From contig JAGTRT010000006.1 of the NCBI GenBank assembly GCA_018261895.1, positions 1 through 64,000 of the forward strand: a DNA stretch of 64,000 nt, written 5' to 3'. Below, piece by piece: positions 1 through 10,025 of this stretch. A program made the position numbers and the translations under genes. Numbering within the stretch: position 1 is the stretch's first letter; every line of letters begins with the position of its first letter. The notes under the pieces are model-generated. The model saw only the letters and a program-made list of their open reading frames with translations, was not told the DNA's origin and ran no database searches. This DNA comes from Pseudomonadota bacterium. Lineage in GTDB: Bacteria; Pseudomonadota; Gammaproteobacteria; Burkholderiales; Rhodocyclaceae.

Positions 1-178
1 GCAGCTTTACATCGCGGTCGGCATCTCGGGGGCAATCCAGCATCTGGCCGGGATGAAGGAATCCAAGGTCATCGTCGCCATCAACAAGGATCCGGATGCG
101 CCCATCTTCCAGGTGGCGGATTACGGCCTCGTGGCCGACCTGTTCGAAACCATTCCGGCCCTCGTCGCCGCCGTCTAA
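1..178 (+). CDS. etfA: Electron transfer flavoprotein subunit alpha, C-terminal fragment (5' end outside window)
   Basis: The first 59 codons visible are the end of an ETF alpha subunit. The segment with [16 protein letters not shown] followed by [14 protein letters not shown] and YGLVADLF is the conserved FAD-binding C-terminal domain of EtfA/FixB, and the stop is TAA at 176-178. The ETF heterodimer takes electrons from acyl-CoA dehydrogenases and passes them to ETF-ubiquinone oxidoreductase; both partner enzymes are encoded just downstream on the same strand. A REP-like inverted repeat (184-235) lies between this gene and the dehydrogenase and could attenuate read-through. Confidence 0.93.
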   Translation, partial: QLYIAVGISGAIQHLAGMKESKVIVAINKDPDAPIFQVADYGLVADLFETIPALVAAV

Positions 179-183
179 CTAAC

Positions 184-235
184 GTCATTCCCGCACAAGC
201 GGGAATTCATGGACCCCCGCTTGTGCGGGGGTGAC
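184..235. repeat. REP-like paired inverted repeat, copy 1
   Basis: Two hairpins in tandem: TTCCCGC-ACAA-GCGGGAA (188-205) and CCCCCGC-TTGT-GCGGGGG (214-231), bounded by GTCA and TGAC. This is the common proteobacterial intergenic repeat type beginning GTCATTCCCGC. It separates etfA from the acyl-CoA dehydrogenase gene. A second full copy lies at 61948-62013 and a half copy at 47779-47808. Confidence 0.85.
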
Positions 236-252
236 AACTGAAAGGAAAGTAC

Positions 253-2031
253 ATGAGCACCTACATCGCCCCGATTCGCGACATGCAGTTCGTCCTCAAC
301 GAAGTGGCCGGCCTCGAAGAAATTTGCGCCCTGCCCGGCAACGAGGAATGTTCCGTCGAACTCGTCGAGTCCATCCTCGACGAAGCCTCCAAGTTCGCCA
401 CCGGCGTTCTCGATCCGATCAACCGCGTCGGCGACCGCACCGGTCACGTCTGCAAGGATGGCGTCGTCACCACGGCACCGGGCTTCAAGGAAGCCTACAA
501 GCTGTTCATCGAAACCGGCTGGAACTCCATGCCCTTCTCGCCGGAATTCGGTGGCCAGGGCTTGCCGGCCGTCGTCTCGATGGCTGTCAATGAAATGTGG
601 AAGGGCGCCAACATGGCCTTCGGCCTGTGCCCGATGCTGACCGGCGGCGCTATCGAAGCCATCGCCCACCATGCCTCCGAGGAACTCAAGCAGAAATACC
701 TGCCGAAGATGGTCGAAGGCACCTGGACCGGCACCATGAACCTGACCGAGCCGAATGCCGGCTCCGATCTGGCGGCCATTTCCAGCAAGGCCAAGCCGGT
801 CGGCGACGGCAGCTACCTGGTCAGCGGCACCAAGATCTTCATCACCTGGGGCGAGCATGACGTCGCCGAGAACATCGTTCACCTCGTGCTGGCCCGCCTG
901 CCGGATGCACCGCCGGGACTGAAGGGCATCTCGCTCTTCCTCGTGCCGAAATTCCTGGTCAATGACGACGGGTCGCTCGGCGCGCGCAACGACCTGATCT
1001 GTGCCTCGATCGAACACAAGCTCGGCATCCACGGCAGCCCGACCGCCGTCATGTCCTACGGCGAGAAGGAAGGCGCCATCGGCTACCTCGTCGGCGAGGA
1101 AAACAAGGGTGTCGGCTACATGTTCACGATGATGAACCACGCCCGCGTCAATGTCGGCCTCGAAGGCGTCGGCATCGCCGAGCGCGCCTACCAGCATGCG
1201 CTGTGGTACGCCCGCGAACGCGTTCAGGGCAAGATCATCGGCGACAAGTCGGATGAAAAGAAGACCATCCTGCACCATCCGGACGTTCGTCGCCTGCTCA
1301 TGGAATGCAAGGCACGCACCGAAGCCATGCGCACGGTGGCCTATTACGCCGCCGCCCAGATCGACCGCGCCCATGCCGGCGATGCAGCTGCCCAGGCCCG
1401 CATCGACCTGCTGACCCCGGTGGTCAAGGGCTGGAGCACCGAGCAGGGCGTCGAGCTGTCGTCGTCGGCACTGCAGGTGTTTGGCGGCGTCGGCTTCGTC
1501 GAGGAAACCGGCGCGGCGCAGTATTACCGCGACTCGCGCATCACGACCATCTACGAAGGTACGACGGCCATCCAGGCCAACGACCTGGTCGGTCGCAAGC
1601 TGGCCCGCGAAAAGGTGCCGGGCGCCGCCATGAAGGCGCTCATCGCCGAAATGACCGCGACGGCCGACGAACTGGCCGGCAATGCGCAACTGGCCGGCAT
1701 CGCCGCCCACCTGAAGGCGGCCATCGCCGCCCAGCAGAAGGCCGTCGACTGGATTCTCGCCAATTACGAAAGCGCCCCGGCGGCCGTGCATGCCGGTTCC
1801 GTGCCCTTCCTCAAGCAGACCGGTATCGTGGTCGGCGGCTGGCTCATGGCCAAGTCGGCGGCCATCGCCGTCAAGCGCCTGGCCGAAGGCAGCACCGACG
1901 ACTTCTACAAGGCCAAGCTGGCGACCGCCAACTACTTCGCAGCGCATCAGTTGCCGTTCGCGGCGGCCTACGCGGCTGAAATGACCGGTGGTGCGGACTC
2001 GGTGTTCGCCTTGCCTGAAAACCTGTTCTGA
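253..2031 (+). CDS. Acyl-CoA dehydrogenase (large, ~590-aa type)
   Basis: 592-aa FAD-dependent acyl-CoA dehydrogenase of the long subfamily with an extra C-terminal domain (the class annotated as FadE-like or DmdC-like). Visible features: an N-terminal helical domain, the FAD-contacting stretch [14 protein letters not shown] near residue 160, the ACAD core, and [17 protein letters not shown] near residue 434, whose glutamate is the expected catalytic base. It would oxidise an acyl-CoA to the enoyl-CoA and pass electrons to ETF. The start ATG at 253 follows a GAAAGGAAAG ribosome-binding site. It sits between etfA and ETF-QO, 8 bp before the latter, which supports one electron-transfer unit. 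Acyl-chain specificity cannot be read from the sequence. Confidence 0.93.
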   Translation: MSTYIAPIRDMQFVLNEVAGLEEICALPGNEECSVELVESILDEASKFATGVLDPINRVGDRTGHVCKDGVVTTAPGFKEAYKLFIETGWNSMPFSPEFGGQGLPAVVSMAVNEMWKGANMAFGLCPMLTGGAIEAIAHHASEELKQKYLPKMVEGTWTGTMNLTEPNAGSDLAAISSKAKPVGDGSYLVSGTKIFITWGEHDVAENIVHLVLARLPDAPPGLKGISLFLVPKFLVNDDGSLGARNDLICASIEHKLGIHGSPTAVMSYGEKEGAIGYLVGEENKGVGYMFTMMNHARVNVGLEGVGIAERAYQHALWYARERVQGKIIGDKSDEKKTILHHPDVRRLLMECKARTEAMRTVAYYAAAQIDRAHAGDAAAQARIDLLTPVVKGWSTEQGVELSSSALQVFGGVGFVEETGAAQYYRDSRITTIYEGTTAIQANDLVGRKLAREKVPGAAMKALIAEMTATADELAGNAQLAGIAAHLKAAIAAQQKAVDWILANYESAPAAVHAGSVPFLKQTGIVVGGWLMAKSAAIAVKRLAEGSTDDFYKAKLATANYFAAHQLPFAAAYAAEMTGGADSVFALPENLF

Positions 2032-2039
2032 GCCTGACC

Positions 2040-3677
2040 ATGCGTACCGATCGCGATGCGATGGAATACGATGTCGTGATTGTCGGCGGCGGCCCTTCGG
2101 GGTTGTCGGCGGCGATCCGCATCAAGCAACTGGCCGAGCAGGGCGGCAAGGAAATCTCGGTTTGCCTGCTCGAAAAAGGCTCGGAAATCGGCGCTCATAT
2201 TTTGTCGGGTGCCGTGCTCGAACCGCATGCCCTGGCCGAACTTTTTCCCGACTGGCAGGAACGCGGCGCGCCGCTCAATACGCCGGCCGGTGAAGACAAG
2301 CTGCTGTTTCTGACCGAAGCGGGCGCTCACAAACTGCCGACGCCGCCGCAGATGGGCAACCATGGCAACTACATCATCAGCCTCGGCAATCTCTGTCGCT
2401 GGCTCGGTGAGCAGGCCGAAGCGCTGGGGGTCGAAATCTATCCCGGTTTCGCGGCGGCCGAAGTGCTTTATCACGAGGACGGTTCGGTCAAGGGCGTCGC
2501 CACCGGCGACCTTGGCATCGGCAAGGATGGCCAGCCCGGCCACAACTTCCAGCCGGGGATGGAACTGCACGCCCGGCAAATGATTTTTGCCGAGGGCTGC
2601 CGCGGTTCGCTGACCAAGGAGCTGTTCGGCAAGTTCAATCTGCGCGACGGCGTCGATCCGCAAACCTACGGCATCGGCATCAAGGAGCTGTGGGAGATCG
2701 ATCCGGCCAAGCACCAGCCGGGGCTGATCGTGCATACCGTCGGCTGGCCGCTGAGCTCGGATACCTATGGCGGTTCTTTCCTCTACCACCTGGAAAACAA
2801 CCTGGTGGCGGTCGGCATGGTGGTCGGGCTCGACTACAAGAATCCCTGGTTGTCGCCCTATGAGGAATTCCAGCGTTACAAGACGCACCCGGCCATTCGC
2901 GGCTATTTCGAAGGTGGGCGGCGCATTTCCTATGGCGCCCGTGCGCTGTCGGAAGGCGGCTACCAGTCGGTTCCCAAGCTGAGTTTTCCGGGCGGTGTGC
3001 TGGTCGGCGATACGGCCGGCTTCCTCAATGTGCCGAAGATCAAGGGCACGCACATGGCGATGAAGTCGGGCATGATCGCGGCCGAGGCGGTCGTTGCGCA
3101 TCTGGCCAAGGAAAATGCCGGTGCCGAGGCGACCGAATACCCCGCGCAGATCAAGCAGTCCTGGCTGTGGGACGAGTTGTACAAGGTGCGCAACATCCGT
3201 CCTTCCTTCCGCTGGGGATTGTGGGGCGCCCTGGCCTACGGGGCGGTCGATACCTTCCTGTTCGGCGGCAAGGCGCCGTGGACCCTGCGTCATCACGATG
3301 ACCATTCGCAACTGGGCGACAAGAACGCTTACCCGAAGATCGCCTATCCGAAGCCGGATGGTGCGCTGACCTTCGACCGCCTGTCGTCGGTCTTTCTCTC
3401 GGCGACCAACCACGAGGAAAACCAGCAGTGTCACCTGCGCCTCAAGAATGAGAGCGTGGCCATCGACGTCAATTACGTGAAATTCGGTTCGCCGGAAACG
3501 CGTTACTGCCCGGCCGGGGTGTACGAAATCCTCGGTGAGGACGAAGGCAAGCCGCGCTTGCAGATCAACGGGCAGAACTGCCTGCACTGCAAGACCTGCG
3601 ACATCAAGGATCCGACCCAGAACATCAACTGGACGGTGCCGGAGGGAGGCGGCGGCCCGAATTATCCAAATATGTAG
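2040..3677 (+). CDS. Electron transfer flavoprotein-ubiquinone oxidoreductase (ETF-QO)
   Basis: 545-aa membrane-associated flavoprotein that transfers electrons from reduced ETF to ubiquinone. The N-terminus carries the dinucleotide-binding motif [12 protein letters not shown], and the C-terminal ferredoxin-like part carries the cysteines of one [4Fe-4S] cluster (YCPAGVYE near residue 488 and [13 protein letters not shown] near 512). It ends with the characteristic [12 protein letters not shown]. Length is typical for the family. The start at 2040 ([13 protein letters not shown]) is 8 bp after the acyl-CoA dehydrogenase stop; an alternative ATG at 2061 would remove seven residues. Confidence 0.96.
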   Translation: MRTDRDAMEYDVVIVGGGPSGLSAAIRIKQLAEQGGKEISVCLLEKGSEIGAHILSGAVLEPHALAELFPDWQERGAPLNTPAGEDKLLFLTEAGAHKLPTPPQMGNHGNYIISLGNLCRWLGEQAEALGVEIYPGFAAAEVLYHEDGSVKGVATGDLGIGKDGQPGHNFQPGMELHARQMIFAEGCRGSLTKELFGKFNLRDGVDPQTYGIGIKELWEIDPAKHQPGLIVHTVGWPLSSDTYGGSFLYHLENNLVAVGMVVGLDYKNPWLSPYEEFQRYKTHPAIRGYFEGGRRISYGARALSEGGYQSVPKLSFPGGVLVGDTAGFLNVPKIKGTHMAMKSGMIAAEAVVAHLAKENAGAEATEYPAQIKQSWLWDELYKVRNIRPSFRWGLWGALAYGAVDTFLFGGKAPWTLRHHDDHSQLGDKNAYPKIAYPKPDGALTFDRLSSVFLSATNHEENQQCHLRLKNESVAIDVNYVKFGSPETRYCPAGVYEILGEDEGKPRLQINGQNCLHCKTCDIKDPTQNINWTVPEGGGGPNYPNM

Positions 3678-3687
3678 GACACACCGA

Positions 3688-3713
3688 GTCGACCGGGCAC
3701 TGCCACGGTCGAC
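3688..3713. repeat. Inverted repeat GTCGACCG-N10-CGGTCGAC
   Basis: Perfect 8-bp inverted repeat between ETF-QO and the DUF485 gene. It could form a stem-loop or be a regulator site. No T-tract follows, so it is not a convincing terminator. Its right arm overlaps a half copy of the 34-bp element. Confidence 0.5.
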
Positions 3714-3720
3714 CGGAAAT
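3705..3720 (+). repeat. 34-bp dispersed element, degenerate half copy
   Basis: ACGGTCGACCGGAAAT matches the first 16 positions of the 34-bp element (one change in the centre, CA to CG, and a T after the A-run), but the second half is not recognisable. It is interpreted as a decayed or partial copy. Confidence 0.4.
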
Positions 3721-3781
3721 AAACATGAAAACCCGAGAACAGCGCAGAAGTACCCATTTATCGGAGTTTCCAGGAGGTTCT

Positions 3782-4096
3782 ATGTCACAACCCAACATCC
3801 AGGCGAAGATTCGGAGCAATCCGAAATTCGCCGAACTGGTTGGCAAGCGCACGCGCTTCGCCATCATTCTTTCTCTCGTCGTGTTGGTGCCTTACTACAC
3901 CTTCATGTTCCTCGTCTCCACACAGCCGCAATTGTTTGCAAGCAAGGTGGCTGAAGGCGGCATCGTGACCATTGGTTGGCCGATTGCTGCGCTGATCATC
4001 GTTGGCGGCTGGCTGCTGACCGGTGTTTACGTCAGTCGCGCCAACGGCGAGTTCGACAGCATCACCGAAGAAGTGCTCAAGGAGGCCCGCAAATGA
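3782..4096 (+). CDS. yjcH: DUF485 (YjcH-like) inner-membrane protein, partner of the downstream symporter
   Basis: 104-aa protein with two predicted membrane helices (about residues 25-46 and 63-84: [18 protein letters not shown] and [18 protein letters not shown]), typical in size and layout of DUF485/YjcH proteins found next to ActP. The start was set at ATG 3782 because AGGAGG lies at 3772-3777, four bases upstream; the reading frame extends further 5' but without family similarity. The stop overlaps the symporter start (ATGA), which implies translational coupling. Its exact role is unknown; accessory function in solute uptake is inferred from synteny. Confidence 0.88.
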   Translation: MSQPNIQAKIRSNPKFAELVGKRTRFAIILSLVVLVPYYTFMFLVSTQPQLFASKVAEGGIVTIGWPIAALIIVGGWLLTGVYVSRANGEFDSITEEVLKEARK

Positions 4097-5766
4097 AGCG
4101 CTCCCTCACCGCACTGATCGCCGGTAGCCTGCTCGCTGTCTCCTTTGCTGTCTTTGCTGCCGGCGGCGCCATCGAAGGCGTTGAAAAGCAGCCAATCAAC
4201 GTCAGCGCCATCGCCATGTTCCTGATCTTCGTTGTGGCCACGCTGGGCATCACCAAGTGGGCCGCGGGCAAGACCAAGACGACGGCCGATTTCTACACGG
4301 CCGGCGGCGGCATCACCGGCTTCCAGAACGGTCTGGCGATTGCTGGCGACTACATGTCGGCGGCGACCCTGCTCGGCATCACCTCGATGGTCTACTTCAA
4401 GGGCTATGACGGCTTTGTCTATGCCGTCTGCTTCTTCGTCGGCTGGCCGATCATCCTGTTCATGATGGCGGAACGCCTGCGCAATCTCGGCAAGTTCACC
4501 TTTGCCGACATCGCTTCCTACCGCCTCGACCAGAACCGCATCCGCACCTTCGCAGCCATCGGTTCGCTGACCGTCGTCTGTTTCTACCTGATCGTCCAGA
4601 TGGTCGGTGCCGGCCAGTTGATCCAGTTGCTGTTCGGCCTGGAGTACAACGTGGCCGTGGCTGTCGTCGGCATTCTCATGATGGTGTATGTCACCTTCGG
4701 CGGCATGACGGCAACGACCTGGGTGCAGATCATCAAGGCCTGCCTGTTGCTCGGCGGCGGTATCACGCTGATGCTGCTGACGCTGTCGCAATTCGGCTGG
4801 TCGCTCGACACCCTGTTCGCCAAGGCGATCGAATCGCACAAGCAAGGCGAGAAGATCATGGCGCCGGGTTCGCTGATGGCCGATCCGGTCTCCGCCTTCT
4901 CGCTGTCGCTCGGCCTGCTCTTCGGGACGGCCGGCCTGCCGCACATCATGATGCGCTTCTTCACCGTGCCGAATGCTAAGGAAGCCCGCAAATCCGTGTT
5001 CTATGCGACCGGCTTCATCGGCCTGTTCTTCCTGGTCACCATCATCCTCGGTGCCGGGGCGATCACCATCGTCGGCACAAACGCCTCCTTCTTTGAAGGT
5101 GGCCAGATCGGTGGCAAGCTGATCGGCGGCAACAACATGCCAGTCATGCACCTGGCCAAGGCCGTGGGCGGCGATATTTTCCTCGGCTTCCTGTCCGCGG
5201 TCGCCTTCGCCACCATCCTCGCCGTCGTCTCCGGGTTGGCCCTGGCCGGCGCTTCCGCCATCTCGCACGACCTCTACGCCCGCGTCATCAAGAAGGGCAC
5301 GGCATCGAGCCAGCAGGAAATGAAGGTGACGCGTTTCGCCTCGGTCGGCCTCGGTCTGACCGCCATCGGCCTGGGCATAGCCTTCAAGGACCAGAACGTG
5401 CTGTTCCTCGTGGCGTTGGCCTTTGGTGTGGCTTCGTCGGTCAACTTCCCGGTCCTCATCCTGTCCATGTACTGGAAGGGCCTGACCACGCGCGGCGCGC
5501 TGTGGGGCGGCATTGCCGGTCTGGTGTCGTCGGTTGGCCTGGTTGTTCTGTCGCCGACCGTGTGGGTCAAGATTCTCGGCAACAAGGCCGCCATCTTCCC
5601 GTACGACCACCCGGCCATCGTCTCTATGACGCTCGCCTTCTTCGTCACCTGGCTACTCTCCGTCACCGACAAGAGCGCCCGCGCTGCCAAGGAGGCGGAA
5701 GCCTACGAAGAGCAATACATCCGTGCCCAGACCGGGCTCGGGGCATCGGGCGCGCACGCCCACTGA
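4093..5766 (+). CDS. actP: Sodium:solute symporter, ActP (acetate/short monocarboxylate permease) type
   Basis: 557-aa polytopic protein of the SSS family. It begins with a signal-like segment ([20 protein letters not shown]) followed by about 13 hydrophobic helices; the stretch [20 protein letters not shown] and [11 protein letters not shown] are hallmarks of ActP. It is expected to import acetate or other short monocarboxylates with Na+. The true start is ATG 4093, overlapping the yjcH stop by 4 bp and preceded by AAGGAGG (4079-4085); an in-frame extension upstream only re-reads yjcH. A strong terminator follows (5818-5840). Substrate is inferred from family and the yjcH pairing. Confidence 0.92.
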   Translation: MKRSLTALIAGSLLAVSFAVFAAGGAIEGVEKQPINVSAIAMFLIFVVATLGITKWAAGKTKTTADFYTAGGGITGFQNGLAIAGDYMSAATLLGITSMVYFKGYDGFVYAVCFFVGWPIILFMMAERLRNLGKFTFADIASYRLDQNRIRTFAAIGSLTVVCFYLIVQMVGAGQLIQLLFGLEYNVAVAVVGILMMVYVTFGGMTATTWVQIIKACLLLGGGITLMLLTLSQFGWSLDTLFAKAIESHKQGEKIMAPGSLMADPVSAFSLSLGLLFGTAGLPHIMMRFFTVPNAKEARKSVFYATGFIGLFFLVTIILGAGAITIVGTNASFFEGGQIGGKLIGGNNMPVMHLAKAVGGDIFLGFLSAVAFATILAVVSGLALAGASAISHDLYARVIKKGTASSQQEMKVTRFASVGLGLTAIGLGIAFKDQNVLFLVALAFGVASSVNFPVLILSMYWKGLTTRGALWGGIAGLVSSVGLVVLSPTVWVKILGNKAAIFPYDHPAIVSMTLAFFVTWLLSVTDKSARAAKEAEAYEEQYIRAQTGLGASGAHAH

Positions 5767-5817
5767 GTTACTCTGCGGAGGCGGTCGCGGACCGGGTCCG
5801 GGATCGCTTTCATTTAC

Positions 5818-5840
5818 GGGGCCTTCGGGCCCCTTTTTTT
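5818..5840 (+). terminator. Rho-independent terminator after the yjcH-actP operon
   Basis: GGGGCC-TTCG-GGCCCC perfect 6-bp stem with a stable UUCG-type tetraloop, immediately followed by seven T residues. It lies 52 bp after the actP stop. Confidence 0.95.
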
Positions 5841-5848
5841 GTCACAAC

Positions 5849-5882
5849 ATTTCAAATTTGGTGCTTTTTTCCGGTTGACCGT
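5849..5882 (-). repeat. 34-bp dispersed element, copy 1
   Basis: Minus-strand orientation. Starts ACGGTCAACCGGAAAAAA and ends CACCAAATTTGAAAT on the minus strand; a divergent copy in its second half. It lies between the actP terminator and the hybrid kinase start. Confidence 0.85.
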
Positions 5883-5969
5883 GAGATTGTGTCGCGCTGG
5901 CGGGCGTTTTTCCTTGCCCGGTACTACAATGCGCCCATTAAGCCACCCACGGAGGGGCAAGAGGGGACG

Positions 5970-8759
5970 ATGCAGTTTGACGCCAATGAAAGGTCCGTAC
6001 CGAGGATTCACCTGATCGGGACCATCGCCATGGTCCTGGTGCTGACCGTCGCGCTCGCGGCGTTTTTCAGCTGGCAGAACCTCTCCGAGCGTCAGGAATC
6101 CTTCGCCCGCATCGAACAGGGCGTCACTGCGCAACTCAAGGGGCGGCTTACTACGGAGATGGAGCGTTCGCTCGAATACATCGAGTTCGCGCGTTCGCGT
6201 ACCGAAACCGTCTTGCGGCAGAGTCTCGTCCAGCAGGTCGATATCGCTTACCAGATCGCTCAAGCCATCTACGACCGGGAATCGCCCCGGCGCCCGGCGG
6301 CCGAGGTCAAGCGCCTGATCGTCGAAGCCCTGCGCCCGGTGCGCTTTTACGAAGGGCGTGGCTATTACTTCATCGACGACATGAATGGCCAGTTCATTCT
6401 CCTGCCGACGGCGCCGCAGCTGGAAGGCAAGACCATTCTGGACAACAAGGACGACGCCGGCCATTTCATCATGCGCGGCCTCATCGAGGCCGCCAGAAAG
6501 CCCGACGGCGAGGGGTTTTCGCGCTATCGCTGGTATACCCCGGACGACCCGAAGAAGATGTCGGACAAGCTGGCCTACGTCCGCCATTTCGCCCCTTACG
6601 ACTGGCTGATCGGTACCGGCGACTACACCTACAAATGGGAACAGTTGCAGCAGCAGGAAGCCATCGAGCGCCTGCGTTCGGTTCGTTTCGGGGCGACGGG
6701 TTACATCGCCGTCGTTGGCAGCGACGGGCGGTCCTTGGTCATGCCCAGCAACAAGTCGCTCGAGGGCGTACCTTTTGACGAATGGCCGCCGGTCGAACGC
6801 GAGGCGAGGGAGCGTGTGCTCGCCAAGGCGGCGGAAGGCGGCGGGTTCGTCACCTACGTCTGGCCGCACCCGACGACCGGGAAGTCGTCGACAAAAACGG
6901 CGCTGGTGCGCCGCATCGACCCCTGGGGTTGGATACTGGTCGCGACGGTATTCGACGATGAGTTCCAGAATGCGCTCGATGCCGAGAACGAGGCCTATGC
7001 GGCGGGGGCCAACCAGCGCCTGGTGAACCTGATGCTCGTCGTCCTCGGTGCGCTTGGTATCGCGCTGGGCGGATCGCTGCTCTTTTCGCGCTGGTCCGGG
7101 CGCCTGTTCGCCAGCTACCACCGGCAGAACCTCGCCCAGCAGGCGGCCCTGCTGGCCAGCGAGCAGAAACTGACGACCATTCTCGACAGCGTCGAAGCCT
7201 ATATCTTCATCAAGGATTTGGACTACCGCTATGTCTATGCCAATCGCCAGGTTCGGGAGTTGTTCGGCAAGTCGATGGAAGAGATTGTCGGCCGCGACGA
7301 TACGGTGTTTTTCGATGCCGGGACCGTGGCCGTGATTCGCGAGAATGATCGGCACGTGATCGAGGACGGCGAACGTTTCGCCGACGATGAAATTACCGCC
7401 AGCGCCGACGGCACGGTGAGGAATGCGTTTGCCGTGGTCAAACTGCCGCTGCGCGATGCCAATGGCAAGGTTTACGCGCTGTGCGGCATTTCGACCGATA
7501 TCACGGCGCGCAAGCAGAATGAGGCGGAACTGGAGCAGTATCGCAACCACCTCGAGGTGCTGGTGAATTCGCGCACGGCCGAACTGGCCGAGGCGAAGGA
7601 GCAGGCCGAATCGGCGAGCCAGGCCAAGAGCACCTTCCTGGCCAACATGAGCCATGAAATCCGCACGCCGATGAACGCCATCCTCGGGCTTGCCCACCTG
7701 CTCCGAAAGGATGCGTATGAGCCCCGCGCCATCGACCAGCTGACCAAGCTCACCGAGTCGGCCAAGCATCTGCTCGGCATCATCAACAACATCCTCGATT
7801 TCTCGAAAATCGAGGCGGGCAAGCTGTCGCTCAACCTGGCCGATTTTTCACCCGCCCAGGTTGTCGAATACAGCCTGAGCATGCTCGCCGAGCGTGCCTC
7901 GGCCAAAGGGCTGACACTGGTTTCCGAGCTCGATCCGGCGCTGCCGCCGATGCTGACCGGCGACGCCTTGCGCCTCGAACAATGCCTGCTCAACTACCTC
8001 GGCAATGCCATCAAGTTCTCCGAGCACGGCACTATCGTCGTCCGCGCCTCGGTGGTCGAGGACGACGGCGCGCTGGTGCTATTGCGGCTGGCGGTTCAGG
8101 ATCAGGGCGTCGGCATTCCGCCTGAGGAGTGCGCCAAGCTGTTCAGCCCCTTCACGCAGGCCGACGACACGATGACGCGCCGCTTCGGCGGGACCGGGCT
8201 GGGGCTCGCCATCAGCCGTCAGCTGGCGCACATGATGGGCGGCGAGGTCGGCGTCGACAGTGAACCGGGCGTCGGCAGCACGTTCTGGTTGACGGCGCGC
8301 CTGCCGAAGGCCGGGCCGGGAAGGCCGGAGGGCGTCGTCAAGACCTCGGCCTCGGCGCCGGAAGCACTGGTTGCCCAACGTTTTGGCGGGGCCCGGGTGT
8401 TGCTCGTCGAGGACGATCTGGTCAGCCGCGAAGTGGCACTCGAACTGCTGACCATGGCCGGTTTGAAAGTCGATCTCGCCGAAGACGGTGCGGAGGCCCT
8501 CGAACGCGTCCGGGACAACGACTACGCGCTGATCCTCATGGACATGCAGATGCCGGTCATGGGCGGCCTGGAGGCGACGCGCGCCATTCGCGCCATGCCG
8601 GGCAAGGCCGCGATGCCGATTCTGGCCATGACCGCCAACGCCTTCGCCGAAGACCGCAATGAATGCCTGTCGGCCGGCATGAACGACCACATCGGCAAGC
8701 CGGTCGATCCCGACGTGCTGTTCATGGCCCTGCTCAAGTGGCTGGATAAGACCAGTTAG
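5970..8759 (+). CDS. Cache-PAS hybrid sensor histidine kinase with receiver domain
   Basis: 929-aa membrane sensor. Order: TM helix (about 13-35), periplasmic Cache-type region with two repeats (about 45-340; motifs [15 protein letters not shown] and [15 protein letters not shown]), second TM (347-373), cytoplasmic PAS (400-510), HisKA with phospho-acceptor histidine in [11 protein letters not shown] (near 560), HATPase with [10 protein letters not shown], and a C-terminal receiver (808-925) with acceptor Asp in LILMDMQMP. The start ATG 5970 follows GGAGGGG; a much longer upstream extension in the same frame reads through actP and is rejected. No dedicated response regulator is adjacent, so output may go through an unlinked HPt protein. 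The ligand is unknown; Cache domains commonly sense small carboxylates, and acetate would fit the neighbourhood (inference). Confidence 0.92.
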   Translation: MQFDANERSVPRIHLIGTIAMVLVLTVALAAFFSWQNLSERQESFARIEQGVTAQLKGRLTTEMERSLEYIEFARSRTETVLRQSLVQQVDIAYQIAQAIYDRESPRRPAAEVKRLIVEALRPVRFYEGRGYYFIDDMNGQFILLPTAPQLEGKTILDNKDDAGHFIMRGLIEAARKPDGEGFSRYRWYTPDDPKKMSDKLAYVRHFAPYDWLIGTGDYTYKWEQLQQQEAIERLRSVRFGATGYIAVVGSDGRSLVMPSNKSLEGVPFDEWPPVEREARERVLAKAAEGGGFVTYVWPHPTTGKSSTKTALVRRIDPWGWILVATVFDDEFQNALDAENEAYAAGANQRLVNLMLVVLGALGIALGGSLLFSRWSGRLFASYHRQNLAQQAALLASEQKLTTILDSVEAYIFIKDLDYRYVYANRQVRELFGKSMEEIVGRDDTVFFDAGTVAVIRENDRHVIEDGERFADDEITASADGTVRNAFAVVKLPLRDANGKVYALCGISTDITARKQNEAELEQYRNHLEVLVNSRTAELAEAKEQAESASQAKSTFLANMSHEIRTPMNAILGLAHLLRKDAYEPRAIDQLTKLTESAKHLLGIINNILDFSKIEAGKLSLNLADFSPAQVVEYSLSMLAERASAKGLTLVSELDPALPPMLTGDALRLEQCLLNYLGNAIKFSEHGTIVVRASVVEDDGALVLLRLAVQDQGVGIPPEECAKLFSPFTQADDTMTRRFGGTGLGLAISRQLAHMMGGEVGVDSEPGVGSTFWLTARLPKAGPGRPEGVVKTSASAPEALVAQRFGGARVLLVEDDLVSREVALELLTMAGLKVDLAEDGAEALERVRDNDYALILMDMQMPVMGGLEATRAIRAMPGKAAMPILAMTANAFAEDRNECLSAGMNDHIGKPVDPDVLFMALLKWLDKTS

Positions 8760-8771
8760 GTTAGCGGGAAG

Positions 8772-8805
8772 ATTTCGATTTTGGGCTTTTTTTCCGGTTG
8801 ACCGT
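8772..8805 (-). repeat. 34-bp dispersed element, copy 2
   Basis: Minus-strand orientation; minus strand reads ACGGTCAACCGG, an A-run, then GCCCAAAATCGAAAT. It lies between the convergent ends of the hybrid kinase and the ClpX-like gene. Confidence 0.95.
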
Positions 8806-8832
8806 CGAATCCCGTCTGGCGGCTGGATCGGG

Positions 8833-9855
8833 CTAGCCCGGCGTGGCCGGAGGCGGGGCCGCCGTGAAAATCTCGGCGCGCTCGAACAGCGAGCGGATGA
8901 CCACCCGGCGGATGCCCGGATTGTCCGGCACGACGTACAGGATGTCGGTCATCATTTCCTCGAAGATGCCGCGCAGGCTGCGCGCCCCGGCCTTGTATTC
9001 GATGGCCAGTTCGGCCATCTGCTGGAAGACGGTGGGCGCGATCTGCAGGTCGACGCCGTCGGCTGCGAGCATGGCGCGGAACTGGCGGTAGATGGCGTTC
9101 TTCGGCTCGGTCAGGATGCGCACCAGCATGTCCTGGGTCAGCTCGTGCAGGCGGGTGACGATGGGCAGGCGGCCGGCGAATTCGGGAATCAGGCCGAATT
9201 CGAGCAGGTCGGTCGGCTTGACGCGGGCGTTGAGGCGTTCGAGGATTTTCTGGTCGTCGCCGGCCGTCGTCGAGATGAAGCCGAAGGTGTGGGTGCGCGT
9301 CAGGATGTTGTCCAGCCCGACGAAGGCGCCGCCGCAGATGAACAGGATGTTGGTCGTGTCGATGTGCCGCCCGTCCTTGAGGCGCACCGGCGCGCCTTCC
9401 ATGATCTTGAGCAGCGCGTGCTGCACGCTTTCGCCCGAGGTGGCGCGGGTCTGGCCGCCGACGGCCTTGAGCTTGTCGACTTCATCGACGAAGACGATGC
9501 CGCGCTGGGCGCGTTCGATGTCGTCATTGGCGCGGTCGAGGAGGCGATGCAGGATGGCCTCGATCTCGTCGCCGACGAACTGCGTCTGGGCCAGCGAGGT
9601 CGCGTCGGCCGTCACGAAGGGCACGTCGAGAATGTGCGCCAGCGTTTCGCAAAGCAGCGTCTTGCCGCTGCCGGTCGGCCCGATGAGCAGGATGTTGCTC
9701 TTCGTCAGCTCGATGTTGTCGATCGCCCGGTTGGCCGCCATGCGCCGGTAATGCCCGTAGATGGCGACGGCCAGCGTGCGCTTCGCCTCCTCCTGACCGA
9801 TGACGTGTTCGGAGAGCTGGCGGACGATTTCGCTGGGTTTGAGGGTGGCTGGCAT
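8833..9855 (-). CDS. ClpX-like AAA+ unfoldase lacking the zinc-binding domain
   Basis: 340-aa protein that aligns with ClpX from the AAA+ domain onward: EHVIGQEEAKRTLAVAIY, Walker A GPTGSGKT, Walker B IVFVDEVDK, and arginine-containing EFAGRLPIVTRL. The usual N-terminal Cys4 zinc finger (about 60 residues) is absent, and the ATG at 9855 starts directly at the AAA+ module. The pore loop is QFVG instead of GYVG, and the ClpP-docking IGF loop is short and reads THTFGFIST (FGF). It is therefore a ClpX paralogue rather than the housekeeping enzyme, probably with restricted substrates and possibly altered ClpP contact (inference). It stands alone, with no clpP beside it. Confidence 0.88.
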   Translation of the reverse strand: MPATLKPSEIVRQLSEHVIGQEEAKRTLAVAIYGHYRRMAANRAIDNIELTKSNILLIGPTGSGKTLLCETLAHILDVPFVTADATSLAQTQFVGDEIEAILHRLLDRANDDIERAQRGIVFVDEVDKLKAVGGQTRATSGESVQHALLKIMEGAPVRLKDGRHIDTTNILFICGGAFVGLDNILTRTHTFGFISTTAGDDQKILERLNARVKPTDLLEFGLIPEFAGRLPIVTRLHELTQDMLVRILTEPKNAIYRQFRAMLAADGVDLQIAPTVFQQMAELAIEYKAGARSLRGIFEEMMTDILYVVPDNPGIRRVVIRSLFERAEIFTAAPPPATPG

Positions 9856-9975
9856 CGGGGCATCCGGTAGTTTCCGTAGATGTTGATGCTAGACGTCCCA
9901 GCGCGTTTGGGAAAGATGAAAATGAATCTTTACCGGGCTTTACAACGCCGCCATGCGCCCGAAAAGGCGCCTTTG

Positions 9976-10009
9976 ACGGTCAACCGGAAATTTTGGCCAA
10001 AATCGAAAT
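9976..10009 (+). repeat. 34-bp dispersed element, copy 3 (variant centre)
   Basis: ACGGTCAACCGGAAATTTTG then GCCAAAATCGAAAT. The centre contains the palindrome TTTTGGCCAAAA, unlike most copies, but overall length is unchanged at 34 bp. It lies between the ClpX-like gene start and the phytochrome stop. Confidence 0.92.
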
Positions 10010-10025
10010 GTCCGTTCCGGTGCCT

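Noticed and set aside
3725..3781. An upstream ATG for the DUF485 protein at 3725.
   Set aside because: The 19 extra residues are hydrophilic and unlike the family, and the AGGAGG site positions the ribosome at 3782.
5502..5969. N-terminal extension of the Cache-PAS kinase over the end of actP.
   Set aside because: It overlaps conserved actP sequence, the terminator and a 34-bp element; a good start with ribosome-binding site exists at 5970.
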